Below are positions 1-8,442 of a stretch of DNA of 37,092 bases, piece by piece. The position numbers and the translations under genes were made by a program. Below the pieces are notes generated by a model. That model was not told the DNA's origin. It ran no database searches and saw only the letters and a program-made list of their open reading frames with translations. Within the stretch, counting starts at the first letter, position 1. Every line of letters starts with the position of its first letter. Source of the DNA: Kiritimatiellia bacterium (GTDB taxonomy: Bacteria; Verrucomicrobiota; Kiritimatiellia; RFP12; UBA1067); contig JAILJX010000104.1 of NCBI GenBank assembly GCA_024694365.1, forward strand, positions 1 through 37,092, in the 5' to 3' direction.

Positions 1-1
1 C

Positions 2-562
2 GAATTGCTGGACGCCGGAGCGTCCGCGCTAGTGTGCCAGCCTCCCCAGCTTGCGGACGTACTTGCACGCACGCAGGGCGTGAAGTTCGTGATTACGGAT
101 TCCCAGGCGTTCAAGGCGGTGTCGTCCACTGTGCCTCCTGATATTCCGCTTACGTCCTTCTCCATTGTGTTCGCCCGCGCCAAGGGCGACCTTGCGGCGT
201 ACTGTGCCGGAGCCGCCGCCCTTGATTCGCTGAAGGACGGCGACCGCGTGCTGATTTCCGAAGGCTGCACGCACCATCGTCAGTGCAACGACATCGGAAC
301 GGTGAAGCTTCCGAAGTGGATTGCCGCAAAGACGGGAAAGAAACTCGTCTTCGAGTGGTCGAGCGGAAACTCCTTCCCTGACGATCTTTCGCCGTTCGCG
401 CTGGTGGTCCACTGCGGAGGGTGCATGCTCACCCGCAGGGCGGTGCAGGCCCGCATTGCACGTTGCCGTGCCGCAGGCGTCCCGATCACGAACTACGGCG
501 TGTGCATAGCGGCCTGCAACGGGATAGTCGCGTCGCCTGATACCTGCATGGTTCGCAGGTAA
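2..562 (+). CDS. hydF: [FeFe]-hydrogenase H-cluster maturation GTPase HydF, C-terminal part (5' end outside window)
   Basis: HydF is the scaffold GTPase on which the 2Fe subcluster of [FeFe]-hydrogenase is assembled with HydE and HydG before transfer to the hydrogenase. Only the C-terminal cluster-binding domain lies here; the frame is open at base 2, so the GTPase domain is upstream. The cluster ligands of the family are visible: a CxH motif (Cys codon 266-268, His codon 272-274, in EGCTHHRQCND) and, about 45 residues later, HCGGC (codons 410-424). The tail AGVPITNYGV is also typical of HydF. It ends six bases before the converging pflA. Its presence implies an [FeFe]-hydrogenase, with hydE, hydG and hydA elsewhere. 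Identity is quite secure; the true start cannot be seen. Confidence 0.9.
   Translation, partial: ELLDAGASALVCQPPQLADVLARTQGVKFVITDSQAFKAVSSTVPPDIPLTSFSIVFARAKGDLAAYCAGAAALDSLKDGDRVLISEGCTHHRQCNDIGTVKLPKWIAAKTGKKLVFEWSSGNSFPDDLSPFALVVHCGGCMLTRRAVQARIARCRAAGVPITNYGVCIAACNGIVASPDTCMVRR
541..561. terminator. Possible hairpin at the hydF / pflA convergence
   Basis: A perfect 7-bp inverted repeat (TACCTGC at 541-547, GCAGGTA at 555-561, 7-base loop) covers the hydF stop codon, just where hydF and pflA converge. The position suits a bidirectional terminator, but there is no T-run on either strand, so an intrinsic terminator is only weakly supported. Confidence 0.25.
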
Positions 563-568
563 AGGCAG

Positions 569-1312
569 TCACTTTGCGCACAGGATGCGCTTCGCGCGTT
601 CGACTTCGTCTTGCGTTGGAGGAGGAACTCCCTCGAGCCTGTATGGAATCCCGAGTTCTTTCCATTTCGCGATTCCAAGTTCGTGGTACGGCAAAACGTC
701 GACGCGCTTGATGTTCGGCAACGTGTCAATGAACTTGCGCATGTTCTCGAGGTCGTGAGGGTCGTCTGTGAGGCCAGGCACCAGGACGTGTCTGATCCAC
801 ACTGGCTTCCCTGTCTCTGCCAGATACCGCGCGCAGTCAAGTACGGCGGAGTTGTCCGCTCCCGTTAGCCTGCGGTGCAGTTCCGGACCGAAGGCCTTGA
901 TGTCCAGCAGAACCGTATCCGACGCTGCCAGGGCGCGCAGCACTGGTTCGTCGTCTCGCCTGAAGGGTCCGGCCGCGGTGTCGATGCACGTCGTCACTCC
1001 GGCCTTGTGAGCGGCTTCGAAAAGTTCGGCGGCGAACTCGGGCTGCAGAAGGGGCTCTCCGCCGGAGAGAGTTATGCCGCCGCCGCCGCGCCAGTAAGTC
1101 TTGTAGCGGAGCGCCTTGGACAGGACCTCGTCTGGCGACATCTCCACCTGCGCGGGGCGCGCCCAAGTGTCCGGATTGTGGCAGTATGCGCAGCGGAAAC
1201 CGCATCCCGACAGAAACACTATGAACCTGACGCCGGGACCGTCAGCGGCCCCGAACGTCTCAAACGAGTGGATTTTCCCCTTCGTCGGCAAGGCTACATC
1301 GACTTGTGGCAA
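569..1312 (-). CDS. pflA: Pyruvate formate-lyase activating enzyme
   Basis: A radical SAM enzyme of 247 residues. It uses a 4Fe-4S cluster and S-adenosylmethionine to place the glycyl radical on pyruvate formate-lyase in the cytoplasm. The cluster motif CX3CX2C is at residues 37, 41 and 44 ([16 protein letters not shown]). It is preceded by the family's [17 protein letters not shown] stretch and followed by [11 protein letters not shown], the glycine-rich SAM-binding strand. Length matches E. coli PflA (about 246). The start overlaps the 3' end of pflB by 19 bases, so the two are very likely one transcript with coupled translation. The order pflB-pflA is the common one. Confidence 0.95.
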   Translation of the reverse strand: MPQVDVALPTKGKIHSFETFGAADGPGVRFIVFLSGCGFRCAYCHNPDTWARPAQVEMSPDEVLSKALRYKTYWRGGGGITLSGGEPLLQPEFAAELFEAAHKAGVTTCIDTAAGPFRRDDEPVLRALAASDTVLLDIKAFGPELHRRLTGADNSAVLDCARYLAETGKPVWIRHVLVPGLTDDPHDLENMRKFIDTLPNIKRVDVLPYHELGIAKWKELGIPYRLEGVPPPTQDEVERAKRILCAK

Positions 1313-3534
1313 GTTCTCTTAATGACGTCCATCTGCTGTTCGCGGGTGAGGTCTATGAACTTCACCGCGTAGCCGGAAACGCGGATTGTGAAGTTGGCGT
1401 ATTCCGGTTTTTCGGGATGCTCCATCGCGTCGATGAGCTTCTCGGTTCCGAACACGTTGACGTTCAGGTGGTGGGCGCCGGCGTCGAAGTAGCCGTCCAT
1501 GACGGAGACCAAGTTCTGTATCCTCTCGTTCTCGTCATTACCGAGGGCGGACGGATGGATGGTCTGCGTGTTGGAGATTCCGTCTAGCGCGTATTCGTAC
1601 GGCAGTTTTGCGACGGAGTTGAGGGAGGCCAGGAGTCCGTTCTTCTCCGCGCCGTAGCAGGGATTGGCGCCCGGGGAAAGGGGCGCGCCTGCAGGACGTC
1701 CGTCCGGCATCGCGCCAGTGGCCTTGCCGTAGACGACGTTGGAGGTGATCGTGAGAATGGATGTCGTGGGTTCTGCGTTGCGGTATCTGTGGTGTCCGCG
1801 GACCTTCTCGAGAAACTCCGTGAGGAGCCACTGGGCGATGTCGTCGACGCGGTCGTCGTCGTTTCCGTAGCGTGGGAAGTCGCCGTCCACCTTGTAGTCC
1901 ACCGCCAACCCGTCCTCGTCGCGTATCACGTGCACCTTGGCGTACTTGATGGCGCTGAGCGAGTCGACGGCATGTGAGAAGCCCGCGATGCCCGTGGCGA
2001 AGGTGCGGCGCACGTTCGTGTCGATGAGGGACATCAGGGCGGACTCGTAGTAGTACTTGTCGTGCATGTAGTGGATGAGGTTCAGCGTGTGCACGTACAG
2101 TTCGGCGAGCCAGTCCATCATCGTGTCGAAGCGCTTCATCACCTCGTCGTAGTTGAGCACGTCCGCCGTGATGCGCGGGTACTCCGGCGCCACCTGCACG
2201 CGGCTCTTCTCGTCCATGCCGCCGTTGATTGCGTAGAGGAGGCACTTCGCGAGGTTTGCGCGCGCGCCGAAGAACTGCATCTCCTTTCCGGTCTGCGTTG
2301 CGGAGACGCAGCAGCAGATGGCGTAGTCGTCACCCCAGACGCGGCGCATCACGCAGTCGTTCTCGTACTGGACGGACGACGTGGCGATCGAGACCTTGGC
2401 CGCGTATTCGCGGAAGGGTCTCGGCAGGCGGTGGGAATAGAGAACCGTCATGTTGGGCTCGGGCGAGGGGCCCATCGTCTCGAGCGTATGGAGGAGGCGG
2501 AAGCAGTTCTTCGTGACCATCGATCTGCCGTCGCTGCCGAGTCCGCCGATCGAGAGCGTCGCCCAGACGGGATCGCCGGAGAAGAGCTGGTTGTACTCGG
2601 GGATTCGCGCGAACTTGACCATGCGGAGCTTCATGACAAGGTGGTCGATGAGTTCCTGCGCATCCGTTTCGGTGATCTTGCCGGCGGAGAGGTCCCGCTC
2701 CATATAGACGTCAAGGAAAGTGGAGATGCGGCCGATGGACATTGCCGCGCCGTTTTGGGTCTTGATCGCCGCGAGGTATCCGAAGTAGAGCCATTGCACC
2801 GCCTCGCGCGCATCCTTCGCGGGCCTGGAGATGTCGAATCCGTAGCTCGCGGCCATGATTTTCATCTTTTTGAGGGCCTTGATCTGATCCGCGACCTCTT
2901 CGCGCAGGCGGCACACATCCTCCGGCATCGAGCCGAGTCCGCAATGTGTCATGTCGGCCTGCTTGGCCTCGATGAGTCTGTCTATTCCGTAAAGCGCGAC
3001 GCGGCGATAGTCGCCGACGATGCGCCCGCGGCCGTATGTATCGGGGAGCCCGGTTATGATCTTGTTCTTGCGCGCGGCGCGCATTTCCGGAGTGTACGCA
3101 TCGAAGACGCCTTGATTGTGCGTCTTGTGGTAGCGCGTAAAGATGTCATGTAGCTTGGGGCTCGGCGTGTATCCGTACGTCGTGCATGCCTCTTCGGCCA
3201 TCTTTATGCCGCCGTAGGGCATGAATGCTCGCTTTAGGGGCTTGTCGGTCTGGAGGCCGACTATCTTTTCAAGATCCTTGTCGAGGTAGCCCGGGGCATG
3301 CGAGTCGATGTCGCTGACAATGTCGGTATCCATGTCGAGGACGCCGCCCTTGGCGCGTTCTTCCTTCTGCAGTTTCTGCAGCTCCCCCCAAAGCTTGTCG
3401 GTTGCGGGGGTGGCATCCGCCAGGAACGACGAGTCCCCGTCGTATGGGTGATAATTAAGGCGTATGAATTCGGAGACGTTTATCTCTTTTTCCCAACGGC
3501 CTTCAACGAAGCCGTCCCATTCGGAATATCTCAT
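1294..3534 (-). CDS. pflB: Formate acetyltransferase (pyruvate formate-lyase)
   Basis: This glycyl-radical enzyme of 746 residues converts pyruvate and CoA to acetyl-CoA and formate during anaerobic growth. The radical glycine is G721 in RVSGYAV, 25 residues from the C-terminus, followed by [11 protein letters not shown] as in classical PFL. The catalytic cysteine pair lies in [10 protein letters not shown] (C407-C409; C408-C409 align with the E. coli pair), then [15 protein letters not shown]. The frame is open a further 52 codons upstream. The ATG at 3534 is chosen because MRYSEWDGF aligns with the family N-terminus, an AAGGGA-type Shine-Dalgarno precedes it, and a good promoter lies about 70 bases upstream. 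pflA follows with an overlap. Confidence 0.96.
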   Translation of the reverse strand: MRYSEWDGFVEGRWEKEINVSEFIRLNYHPYDGDSSFLADATPATDKLWGELQKLQKEERAKGGVLDMDTDIVSDIDSHAPGYLDKDLEKIVGLQTDKPLKRAFMPYGGIKMAEEACTTYGYTPSPKLHDIFTRYHKTHNQGVFDAYTPEMRAARKNKIITGLPDTYGRGRIVGDYRRVALYGIDRLIEAKQADMTHCGLGSMPEDVCRLREEVADQIKALKKMKIMAASYGFDISRPAKDAREAVQWLYFGYLAAIKTQNGAAMSIGRISTFLDVYMERDLSAGKITETDAQELIDHLVMKLRMVKFARIPEYNQLFSGDPVWATLSIGGLGSDGRSMVTKNCFRLLHTLETMGPSPEPNMTVLYSHRLPRPFREYAAKVSIATSSVQYENDCVMRRVWGDDYAICCCVSATQTGKEMQFFGARANLAKCLLYAINGGMDEKSRVQVAPEYPRITADVLNYDEVMKRFDTMMDWLAELYVHTLNLIHYMHDKYYYESALMSLIDTNVRRTFATGIAGFSHAVDSLSAIKYAKVHVIRDEDGLAVDYKVDGDFPRYGNDDDRVDDIAQWLLTEFLEKVRGHHRYRNAEPTTSILTITSNVVYGKATGAMPDGRPAGAPLSPGANPCYGAEKNGLLASLNSVAKLPYEYALDGISNTQTIHPSALGNDENERIQNLVSVMDGYFDAGAHHLNVNVFGTEKLIDAMEHPEKPEYANFTIRVSGYAVKFIDLTREQQMDVIKRTCHKSM

Positions 3535-3605
3535 TTTTCTGTTCCCTTTATTGTGGATTTTCCCGGTTGGACGTAAAGGATCGCTCCCTCGCGCAATGTT
3601 CAGAT

Positions 3606-3635
3606 AGTCTAACACATTCTGGTGTCGTCTGTCAA
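3606..3635 (-). promoter_or_regulatory. Predicted sigma-70 promoter of pflBA
   Basis: On the minus strand a perfect -35 box TTGACA (3635-3630) is followed after 18 bases by TAGACT (3611-3606, four of six matches to TATAAT). Transcription would start near 3599 and give a leader of about 65 bases before pflB. The position in the AT-rich divergent spacer supports it; no experimental evidence is available. Confidence 0.6.
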
Positions 3636-3679
3636 GGTGGCAAGGGAAGAAAACACAATATTTTGATATGCATTGCTTG

Positions 3680-3692
3680 TTTTGACACAAAA
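3680..3692. promoter_or_regulatory. Small inverted repeat in the pflB / peptidase divergent spacer
   Basis: The spacer 3535-3750 (216 bases) is the largest non-coding stretch here and clearly more AT-rich than its surroundings. Besides the two promoters listed separately it holds a TTTTG-ACA-CAAAA inverted repeat at 3680-3692 and, just downstream, two CTAG tetramers separated by four bases (3694-3705). Either could be an operator for a regulator of pfl. Neither matches the FNR consensus (TTGATnnnnATCAA) or the Rex consensus well. Function is unknown. Confidence 0.25.
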
Positions 3693-3735
3693 TCTAGTAT
3701 TCTAGGTGATTTAATCCCCAAAAAGCCGCAGAATA

Positions 3736-3744
3736 TGGTATAAT
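3736..3744 (+). promoter_or_regulatory. Extended -10 promoter (TGnTATAAT) directly before the start codon at 3751
   Basis: TGGTATAAT (3736-3744) is a perfect extended -10 element. The ATG begins 7 bases after its last T, which is where transcription normally starts, so the mRNA is predicted to begin at the A of the ATG. There is no Shine-Dalgarno and no convincing -35 box. The same arrangement occurs before the genes at 9376 and 20059. Confidence 0.65.
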
Positions 3745-3750
3745 TTATGC

Positions 3751-5130
3751 ATGAAAATATCGTTCTCTCTATTTGCGGCGGCAAGTTTCGCTTTTGCGGG
3801 CTGGGCGGCTCCACAGCTCAAATCGCAGGCGGAGATGGTTGCCGACGGGGAATTGAAAGCGAAAGTTCTCGCCGGGTCGAGGGGCATCCCGGCTCCTACG
3901 CCGGCGGGCCGGAATTACGAGATGACGGTGAACGGGGTCAAGTCGGATGTCAGGTTTTTCGTCCCGTCGGACCTTTGGCGGCAGCGGGCGTTCGCCGGGG
4001 AATGGAAAGACAAGAAGGGGAACGTGATGCGCCTTGCGAGGGTCAAGTCTCTCGTCCCGTCGTTCGAGCGGGAGGATTGGTACAAGGAGCAGATCGAGGA
4101 GAAACTGGGGGAGTTGGAGAGCGCTTTCACCGGTTCGAAAGAGGAATTGGATGAGTGGAAGAAGGCTTGGGGCGGGAACGGCACGGGCAAGTTCATTGAA
4201 GCGAAGAACGGGACCCGGTGGTGGGTGGAATTCGAATTCGCCGAAAAGGTGAAGGAGCAGGATGCCGAAAAGCTTCTCAAGACGTTCGAACGATCTGTTT
4301 CCACCATGACCAAAGGCGGGGGCGGCAACATATCGTCCATGAAATGGTGGGAGACGGAGGCGGACAAATATACGTTCCTCACCGATCTCGACAAGGCGAA
4401 GGGCGGCAAGTTCATCAAAGATGCCGTGAAACTCATGGATGCGATGCGCAAGAGCTATGAATTCTACGTGCCGCCGTCCAACGAGGTTGGAATCGGGAAA
4501 GTGCGGATATTCAAGACGCTCGAAGGTTACAGGGAGTACAGGACGTCCACCGGAGAGGAGGACAAGATGAGCTGCGGATTGTGGGATCCCGGCAGGGAAG
4601 AGCTTCTGATTGCCGCGGCAGATGTAAAAAAGGCGCAGAAAACCATGCGGCACGAGGCTTTCCACCAGTACCTCCATTATGCGACGAAGCGCGGCGACAA
4701 TGCAATGTGGTTCAATGAAGGCCATGCGTGCTTTTTTGAGAACGTGCAGTACAACCCTGCGAAAAACACCGTGAAAGTGATAGAGAAGGGAAACAGATCG
4801 ATGTGGGTGTCGAAAGATCCCGCGAAATACGCGAATGCCATAGCCTCGGTCATCAAGAAAGACCGTGCGGCATTCTATTCAGGCGACGTGAACCTCAATT
4901 ATTGCACGGCGTGGGCGATATGCTACTTTCTCGAGAAGGGTGCGTATGCGGACGATCGCTACGAGCCGTACAGGAAAATCTGCCCGAAGTATCTGGAGCT
5001 GATGGCGCAGGGCGCTTCTGCGTCGGAAGCGACGGAGCAGGCGTGGCAGATCGTCGCGGACAGGGATGTGGCTGCGGATTTTCTGAAATTCTGGAAAGAA
5101 CACAGGAAGAAAGCCGAGAATGCCCGGTAA
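3751..5130 (+). CDS. Secreted HExxH metallopeptidase-like protein (DUF1570 / peptidase-MA type)
   Basis: A 459-residue exported protein with an N-terminal signal peptide (MKISFSLFAAASFAFAGWAA, cleavage near residue 20). The zinc signature is HEAFH at 301-305, and the likely third ligand is E323 in WFNEGHACFFE, 18 residues on. That is the gluzincin pattern of the DUF1570 family. The region before it (about 20-260) is lysine/glutamate-rich and not recognised. A protease role in the periplasm or outside the cell is inferred; the substrate is unknown. The start is fixed by the signal peptide and by the promoter abutting the ATG. It heads a run of same-strand genes, with the GYF_2 gene beginning 20 bases after its stop. 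Confidence 0.75.
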   Translation: MKISFSLFAAASFAFAGWAAPQLKSQAEMVADGELKAKVLAGSRGIPAPTPAGRNYEMTVNGVKSDVRFFVPSDLWRQRAFAGEWKDKKGNVMRLARVKSLVPSFEREDWYKEQIEEKLGELESAFTGSKEELDEWKKAWGGNGTGKFIEAKNGTRWWVEFEFAEKVKEQDAEKLLKTFERSVSTMTKGGGGNISSMKWWETEADKYTFLTDLDKAKGGKFIKDAVKLMDAMRKSYEFYVPPSNEVGIGKVRIFKTLEGYREYRTSTGEEDKMSCGLWDPGREELLIAAADVKKAQKTMRHEAFHQYLHYATKRGDNAMWFNEGHACFFENVQYNPAKNTVKVIEKGNRSMWVSKDPAKYANAIASVIKKDRAAFYSGDVNLNYCTAWAICYFLEKGAYADDRYEPYRKICPKYLELMAQGASASEATEQAWQIVADRDVAADFLKFWKEHRKKAENAR

Positions 5131-5150
5131 GACGGATTGGAGACAGCAAA

Positions 5151-5753
5151 ATGGGAAAGATGCCGGAAGAGTGGTATGTGAGGAGTCCTGACGGGCAGGT
5201 TTACGGTCCGACGGACCGTTCCACGCTCATAGATTGGGCTGGCGAAGGCCGCGTAGAGCCGGGAGGCTTCGTGTCCCGCGATCGCAGGCAGTGGATTCCC
5301 GCACAGCTGATGGAAGAGCTGGAGATGGAGTGGGTCGTCGAGGCGGAGCCCGGGAAATTTTTCGGACCGTTCAACCGCAGGCTCGTCGTGAAGCTTGCGT
5401 CTTCCGGAGAGCTTCCGGAAGGCGCGGCCGTGTACCGTCGCCACAAGTTCGCGGTCGACAAGGATCCGCCTCCGAAGATTGTGGAGAAAATCGTCGAGAA
5501 AGTCGTCATCAAGGAGGTTCCCGTCGAGAAGATCGTCGAAAAGATCATAGAGGTCGAGCCGCCTCCCCGCTCGATGATTGTCGATCCGGGAGGCGTTGTG
5601 GCGGCGCCGCGTCCTCCGGCGCCACCGTCGGGAGGAATTTTCAAGAATGTCGACCCTGCTCGCCTGGCGGCGCTGGAGGCTGCGGCGAGGCGTGAGCTTG
5701 CGGCGGCCGAAGCTTCAGGGTTCGGAGGATTCTTTTCAAGGAGGAAGGGATGA
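5151..5753 (+). CDS. GYF_2 (DUF4339)-domain protein with EKI/VPV charged repeats, short paralogue
   Basis: A 200-residue protein with no signal peptide. Residues about 7-58 form a GYF_2-like domain (EWYVRSPDGQVYGP...LIDWAGEGRVEPG). A second, degenerate copy follows at about 62-102 (EWVVEAEPGKFFGPF). Residues 109-136 are tandem charged repeats of the type KIVEKIVEK / VPVEKIVEK. A proline-rich linker and an alanine-rich helix end the protein. GYF_2 domains are thought to bind proline-rich peptides or act as adaptors; that and any scaffold role are inference. GGAG lies 8 bases before the chosen ATG (a second in-frame ATG at 5160 is possible). Its stop overlaps the next start (ATGA), and the next protein has the same architecture, so the pair looks like a tandem duplication. 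Confidence 0.7.
   Translation: MGKMPEEWYVRSPDGQVYGPTDRSTLIDWAGEGRVEPGGFVSRDRRQWIPAQLMEELEMEWVVEAEPGKFFGPFNRRLVVKLASSGELPEGAAVYRRHKFAVDKDPPPKIVEKIVEKVVIKEVPVEKIVEKIIEVEPPPRSMIVDPGGVVAAPRPPAPPSGGIFKNVDPARLAALEAAARRELAAAEASGFGGFFSRRKG
5475..5558 (+). repeat. In-frame repeats encoding KIVEK / VPVEK units (short copy)
   Basis: 28 codons built from near-repeats of GTCGAGAAGATCGTCGA encode tandem (I/V)VEK and VPVEK units. The pattern is periodic at the amino-acid level and drifts at third codon positions, so it is a coding repeat kept by selection on the protein rather than a recent DNA expansion. Confidence 0.8.
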
Positions 5754-7207
5754 ACGAAGCCAAGTGGTATCTGCGGACCGCGGACGAGACATTCGGGCCG
5801 GAGACTGAGAAACGGCTTGTGGAGTGGGCGCAAATGGGCCGCATCCAGCCCGGCCAGGAGATTTCCGACGACCGGGAGAACTGGCGCAATGTGGAGGACG
5901 TGCCGTTCCTCGACATGCGCTTTTCCATAGATCTTGGCGACGGACATCCGAGAGGTCCGTTCAACAAGGCCGCGGCAGACGCGCTTCTCGCGTCTGGAAG
6001 GCTTCCCCGCACGGCATCGATAGTGGAGACAAGGGCGCCATTCGGCCTGGAGGCTGAACGGCATGCTCCCGGACCGGACGAGCCCGGGAATCCGCCTGTC
6101 GCGCAGAAACCGGCCGAGGAAGAACGGGATGCGGCTCGGATCGAACCGCGAATCGTGGAGAAGATCGTCGAGAAGCGCGTGGAGGTTCCGGTCGAGAAAA
6201 TCGTCGTCAAAGAGATTCCCGTAGAGCGCGTAGTCGAGAAGATCGTCGAGAAAGAGGTTCCGGTCGAAGTCGAGAAAATCATCGAGAAGCGCGTGGAGGT
6301 TCCGGTCGAAGTCGAGAAGATCGTCGAGAAGATAGTGGAAAAGGTCGTTGTCGACGAAACTCGCGTAAAGGAGCTGGAGGGGCTTCTCGCCGAGGAGCGG
6401 CGCCATACGGCGGACCTTCAGGCTCGGATGGATGCCGCCGCGAAGACTGCGGCAGAGCGCGAGAAAGCCGGTGAAGAGCGTTTCCTCGCCGAGGCCAAGG
6501 AGCACTCTTCGCGCGAGGCCGCGCTGAGGGAGAAGATCTCCGCGCTCGAGGAGGAGCTTCGCCGCTTGCCCCAGTCTGCCAGCGAAATTGCCGACATACA
6601 GGCTGCGGTGTATTCGCTTATGACAAAGGAGGCGGAGGAGATAGAGACGTTGATGGCGCAGGAGAAGGACGATGCCGAAGAGTTCCGCCGCAGGCATGAA
6701 GAGCGCAGGGACCATCTCATAGCGCGCCGCCGCGAACTTTTGAAGCGCGCCGGCACGGATATCGGCGAGATGACCCGAAAGGCGCTCGTAAACCGGCCAG
6801 AGGATCCTCGCACGGCGCAGCTGAGGGCGGAACTTGACGAATTGCGCCGCCTTGACGCGAAAAAAAGCCTGGAAGCCGAAAGGCGCATTTCCGATCTGAC
6901 GGCCAGACTCAGGTTGAGAGAGGCGGAAGCGGTGCGCAGCGCCGAGAACAGGAAAGACGTTGTGCAGCTTCAGGCCGAACTTCAGGAGACGCGGGAGAAA
7001 CTGCAGCTCCGGGAGAAGGAACTTGTCTCCGAGCGCCAGCGCATCGAATCGCTTCGCCAGCAGCAGGCGGTGAGCCAGCAGTCGCTCATGACCCGCCTCG
7101 CCTCGCTGGAGTCTCCGTCGATAGGCACCACCCAGTCGCTTTCCACGAACCAGAGCCGCGAGGCCAAGCTCGTCAAGATCCCCAGGTGGATGAGGTTCGG
7201 CAAATGA
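5750..7207 (+). CDS. GYF_2-domain protein with EKI/VPV repeats and a long coiled coil
   Basis: A 485-residue presumed cytoplasmic protein. The N-terminus has a GYF_2-like domain (KWYLRTADETFGPE...LVEWAQMGRIQPGQ, about 4-50) and a second half-domain (about 58-98), as in its upstream paralogue. Residues 135-201 are an expanded array of IVEK, VPVEK and VEVPVEVEK units. Residues about 205-465 are heptad-rich, with long Glu/Arg/Leu stretches typical of a rod-like coiled coil, and the tail is basic (KLVKIPRWMRFGK). A structural or scaffolding role is inferred from architecture only. The start overlaps the previous stop (ATGA), and the stop overlaps the next start in the same way, so translation is probably coupled. 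The repeat motif resembles the EKIVEVP motif of eukaryotic alveolins. Confidence 0.7.
   Translation: MNEAKWYLRTADETFGPETEKRLVEWAQMGRIQPGQEISDDRENWRNVEDVPFLDMRFSIDLGDGHPRGPFNKAAADALLASGRLPRTASIVETRAPFGLEAERHAPGPDEPGNPPVAQKPAEEERDAARIEPRIVEKIVEKRVEVPVEKIVVKEIPVERVVEKIVEKEVPVEVEKIIEKRVEVPVEVEKIVEKIVEKVVVDETRVKELEGLLAEERRHTADLQARMDAAAKTAAEREKAGEERFLAEAKEHSSREAALREKISALEEELRRLPQSASEIADIQAAVYSLMTKEAEEIETLMAQEKDDAEEFRRRHEERRDHLIARRRELLKRAGTDIGEMTRKALVNRPEDPRTAQLRAELDELRRLDAKKSLEAERRISDLTARLRLREAEAVRSAENRKDVVQLQAELQETREKLQLREKELVSERQRIESLRQQQAVSQQSLMTRLASLESPSIGTTQSLSTNQSREAKLVKIPRWMRFGK
6152..6352 (+). repeat. In-frame repeats encoding IVEK / VPVEK / VPVEVEK units (long copy)
   Basis: 67 codons of tandem charged repeats, built from (I/V)VEK tetrads interleaved with VPVEK and VPVEVEK. 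It is more than twice as long as the array in the upstream paralogue, which shows that the unit number varies between copies. Two segments encode the same EKRVEVPVE string, so a relatively recent internal duplication is likely. Confidence 0.8.
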
Positions 7208-8442
7208 CGGTTTTTGCGTCGGGACTGCTGCTTGCGGCCAGCGCATGGGATTTCCCTGTTGCGCCGCCCGCCCCGGGGGAACGGCTGCCGGAGCCCGTCG
7301 CTGCGGTTCGCACGGCTGAAGGGACGGCGGTCATACATGCGCACAATCTCGCATGGAACTCGAAGGCGGGATGTCTCGAGGCCAAAATCGCCATTCCGGA
7401 CGACCTGTCCGGAGGCAATGCGGGAGATGTTTATTTCAACCGCGACAAGAACCACTCGAATCTCAGGACCGAAGACTTCCCGGGGATCACTCGCGTCAGT
7501 CTTGACGGAGAAGGAGCCGCACGCGGATTGGATGTTGACTTCCCCTGCATGCTTTTCGACCATCCCGTGTTCGGCAACTGCAGCCGGGCAATGACGGAAG
7601 GTCCATTGTGGCGGTCGATCCCGCGGGCGCTCGTGACATTCGAATGCGGACGTCTTTCGCTCATGTGCAGGCTGTATCTCGCCAATCAGCTTTGGGTTTT
7701 CCCGGCTGTCAATGATACGCCTCCGTTGGGAAGGCACGGGGATGTCTTCATGTCCGTGACGCCATATTGGATTGTTACGCAGGGGAAAAGCTGGTCAGAC
7801 CAGTATTATTTGCGCGCAGCGCTCGAGGCGAGCCGGTCGTTCGATGCCGCGGTCAAGAAAACCATCGTGGAGCGCGGACTCCTTGCGCCGACGATCCAGG
7901 CGCTTGTGCGCAAGTCGCTCAAGGGAGTCGACTCGGAGGCGGACTATGTCACGGAGAAGGCGCACCCGACTTCTTTCCCGCCGGACGGATTGGACATTGC
8001 CCGGCTCAAGGCGTCCGCAAGGTCCATGACGGTCGAGAGCATCCCGCCCCTTGCCGTCATTTCAGGGCTCGCGGCGTCAAGGACGGGATATGCCAGCAAG
8101 ATTCCCGAGGTGACTTACATAACGCCGTGCGCCGCGGCGCTTGTTTTGCGCGGCAACGAAAAGACCCGTTCGTTCCTGGTCCGTGCAGGCGGCGGAGAGG
8201 AATATGCTTTCGCGGTCGTTCATGGCGATCCCGCGGCTGCGGAAATCTCCCGGCCTTCGCCCGACAGCGCGGAAATATCCGTTGACCGGGAGAAACTTCG
8301 CGGATCTGGACGCGTCGATGTGGCTATTTTTGCGAAAACGCAGTCCTCCGGATGGGGCGCGCCGGCATTCGTGTCGTTCGCGGTCGTCGATCCGGGCGCA
8401 GCGTATTCCGATCCTGTTCTTACGGGAGGACAGGTGCCTTGA
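7204..8442 (+). CDS. Secreted protein of unknown function
   Basis: A 412-residue protein I do not recognise. The N-terminus (MTVFASGLLLAASAWDFPVA) looks like a short signal peptide, followed by a Pro-rich segment. The body is mixed alpha/beta without obvious transmembrane segments. A domain with alternating hydrophobic residues near the N-terminus (AWNSKAGCLEAKIAIPDDL) might be a beta-sandwich. The start is the ATG whose last two bases are shared with the upstream stop (ATGA). An in-frame ATG at 7186 would lie inside the upstream gene and place charged residues before the hydrophobic stretch. It shares a transcript with the two GYF_2 genes and the secreted peptidase, so a role at the envelope alongside them is possible. 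Confidence 0.6.
   Translation: MTVFASGLLLAASAWDFPVAPPAPGERLPEPVAAVRTAEGTAVIHAHNLAWNSKAGCLEAKIAIPDDLSGGNAGDVYFNRDKNHSNLRTEDFPGITRVSLDGEGAARGLDVDFPCMLFDHPVFGNCSRAMTEGPLWRSIPRALVTFECGRLSLMCRLYLANQLWVFPAVNDTPPLGRHGDVFMSVTPYWIVTQGKSWSDQYYLRAALEASRSFDAAVKKTIVERGLLAPTIQALVRKSLKGVDSEADYVTEKAHPTSFPPDGLDIARLKASARSMTVESIPPLAVISGLAASRTGYASKIPEVTYITPCAAALVLRGNEKTRSFLVRAGGGEEYAFAVVHGDPAAAEISRPSPDSAEISVDREKLRGSGRVDVAIFAKTQSSGWGAPAFVSFAVVDPGAAYSDPVLTGGQVP

Noticed and set aside
2062..3153. A 363-codon open frame on the plus strand opposite pflB
   Set aside because: It lies wholly inside pflB and is Val/His/Arg-rich with no recognisable domain; a typical high-GC antisense shadow.
3682..3687. TTGACA on the plus strand as the -35 box for the peptidase gene
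   Set aside because: It is 51 bases from the TATAAT at 3739, far beyond the 16-18 needed, and no -10 box stands at the right distance.
5475..6352. Short repeats that might suggest a CRISPR array or a VNTR
   Set aside because: Units are contiguous, in frame and degenerate at third codon positions; there are no unique spacers of constant length. They encode a protein repeat.
5201..7246. A 681-codon open frame on the minus strand opposite the two GYF_2 genes
   Set aside because: It mirrors the codon periodicity of the GC-rich repeat genes, is Leu/Arg-rich without domains, and has no ribosome site. The plus-strand genes have domains and ATGA junctions.
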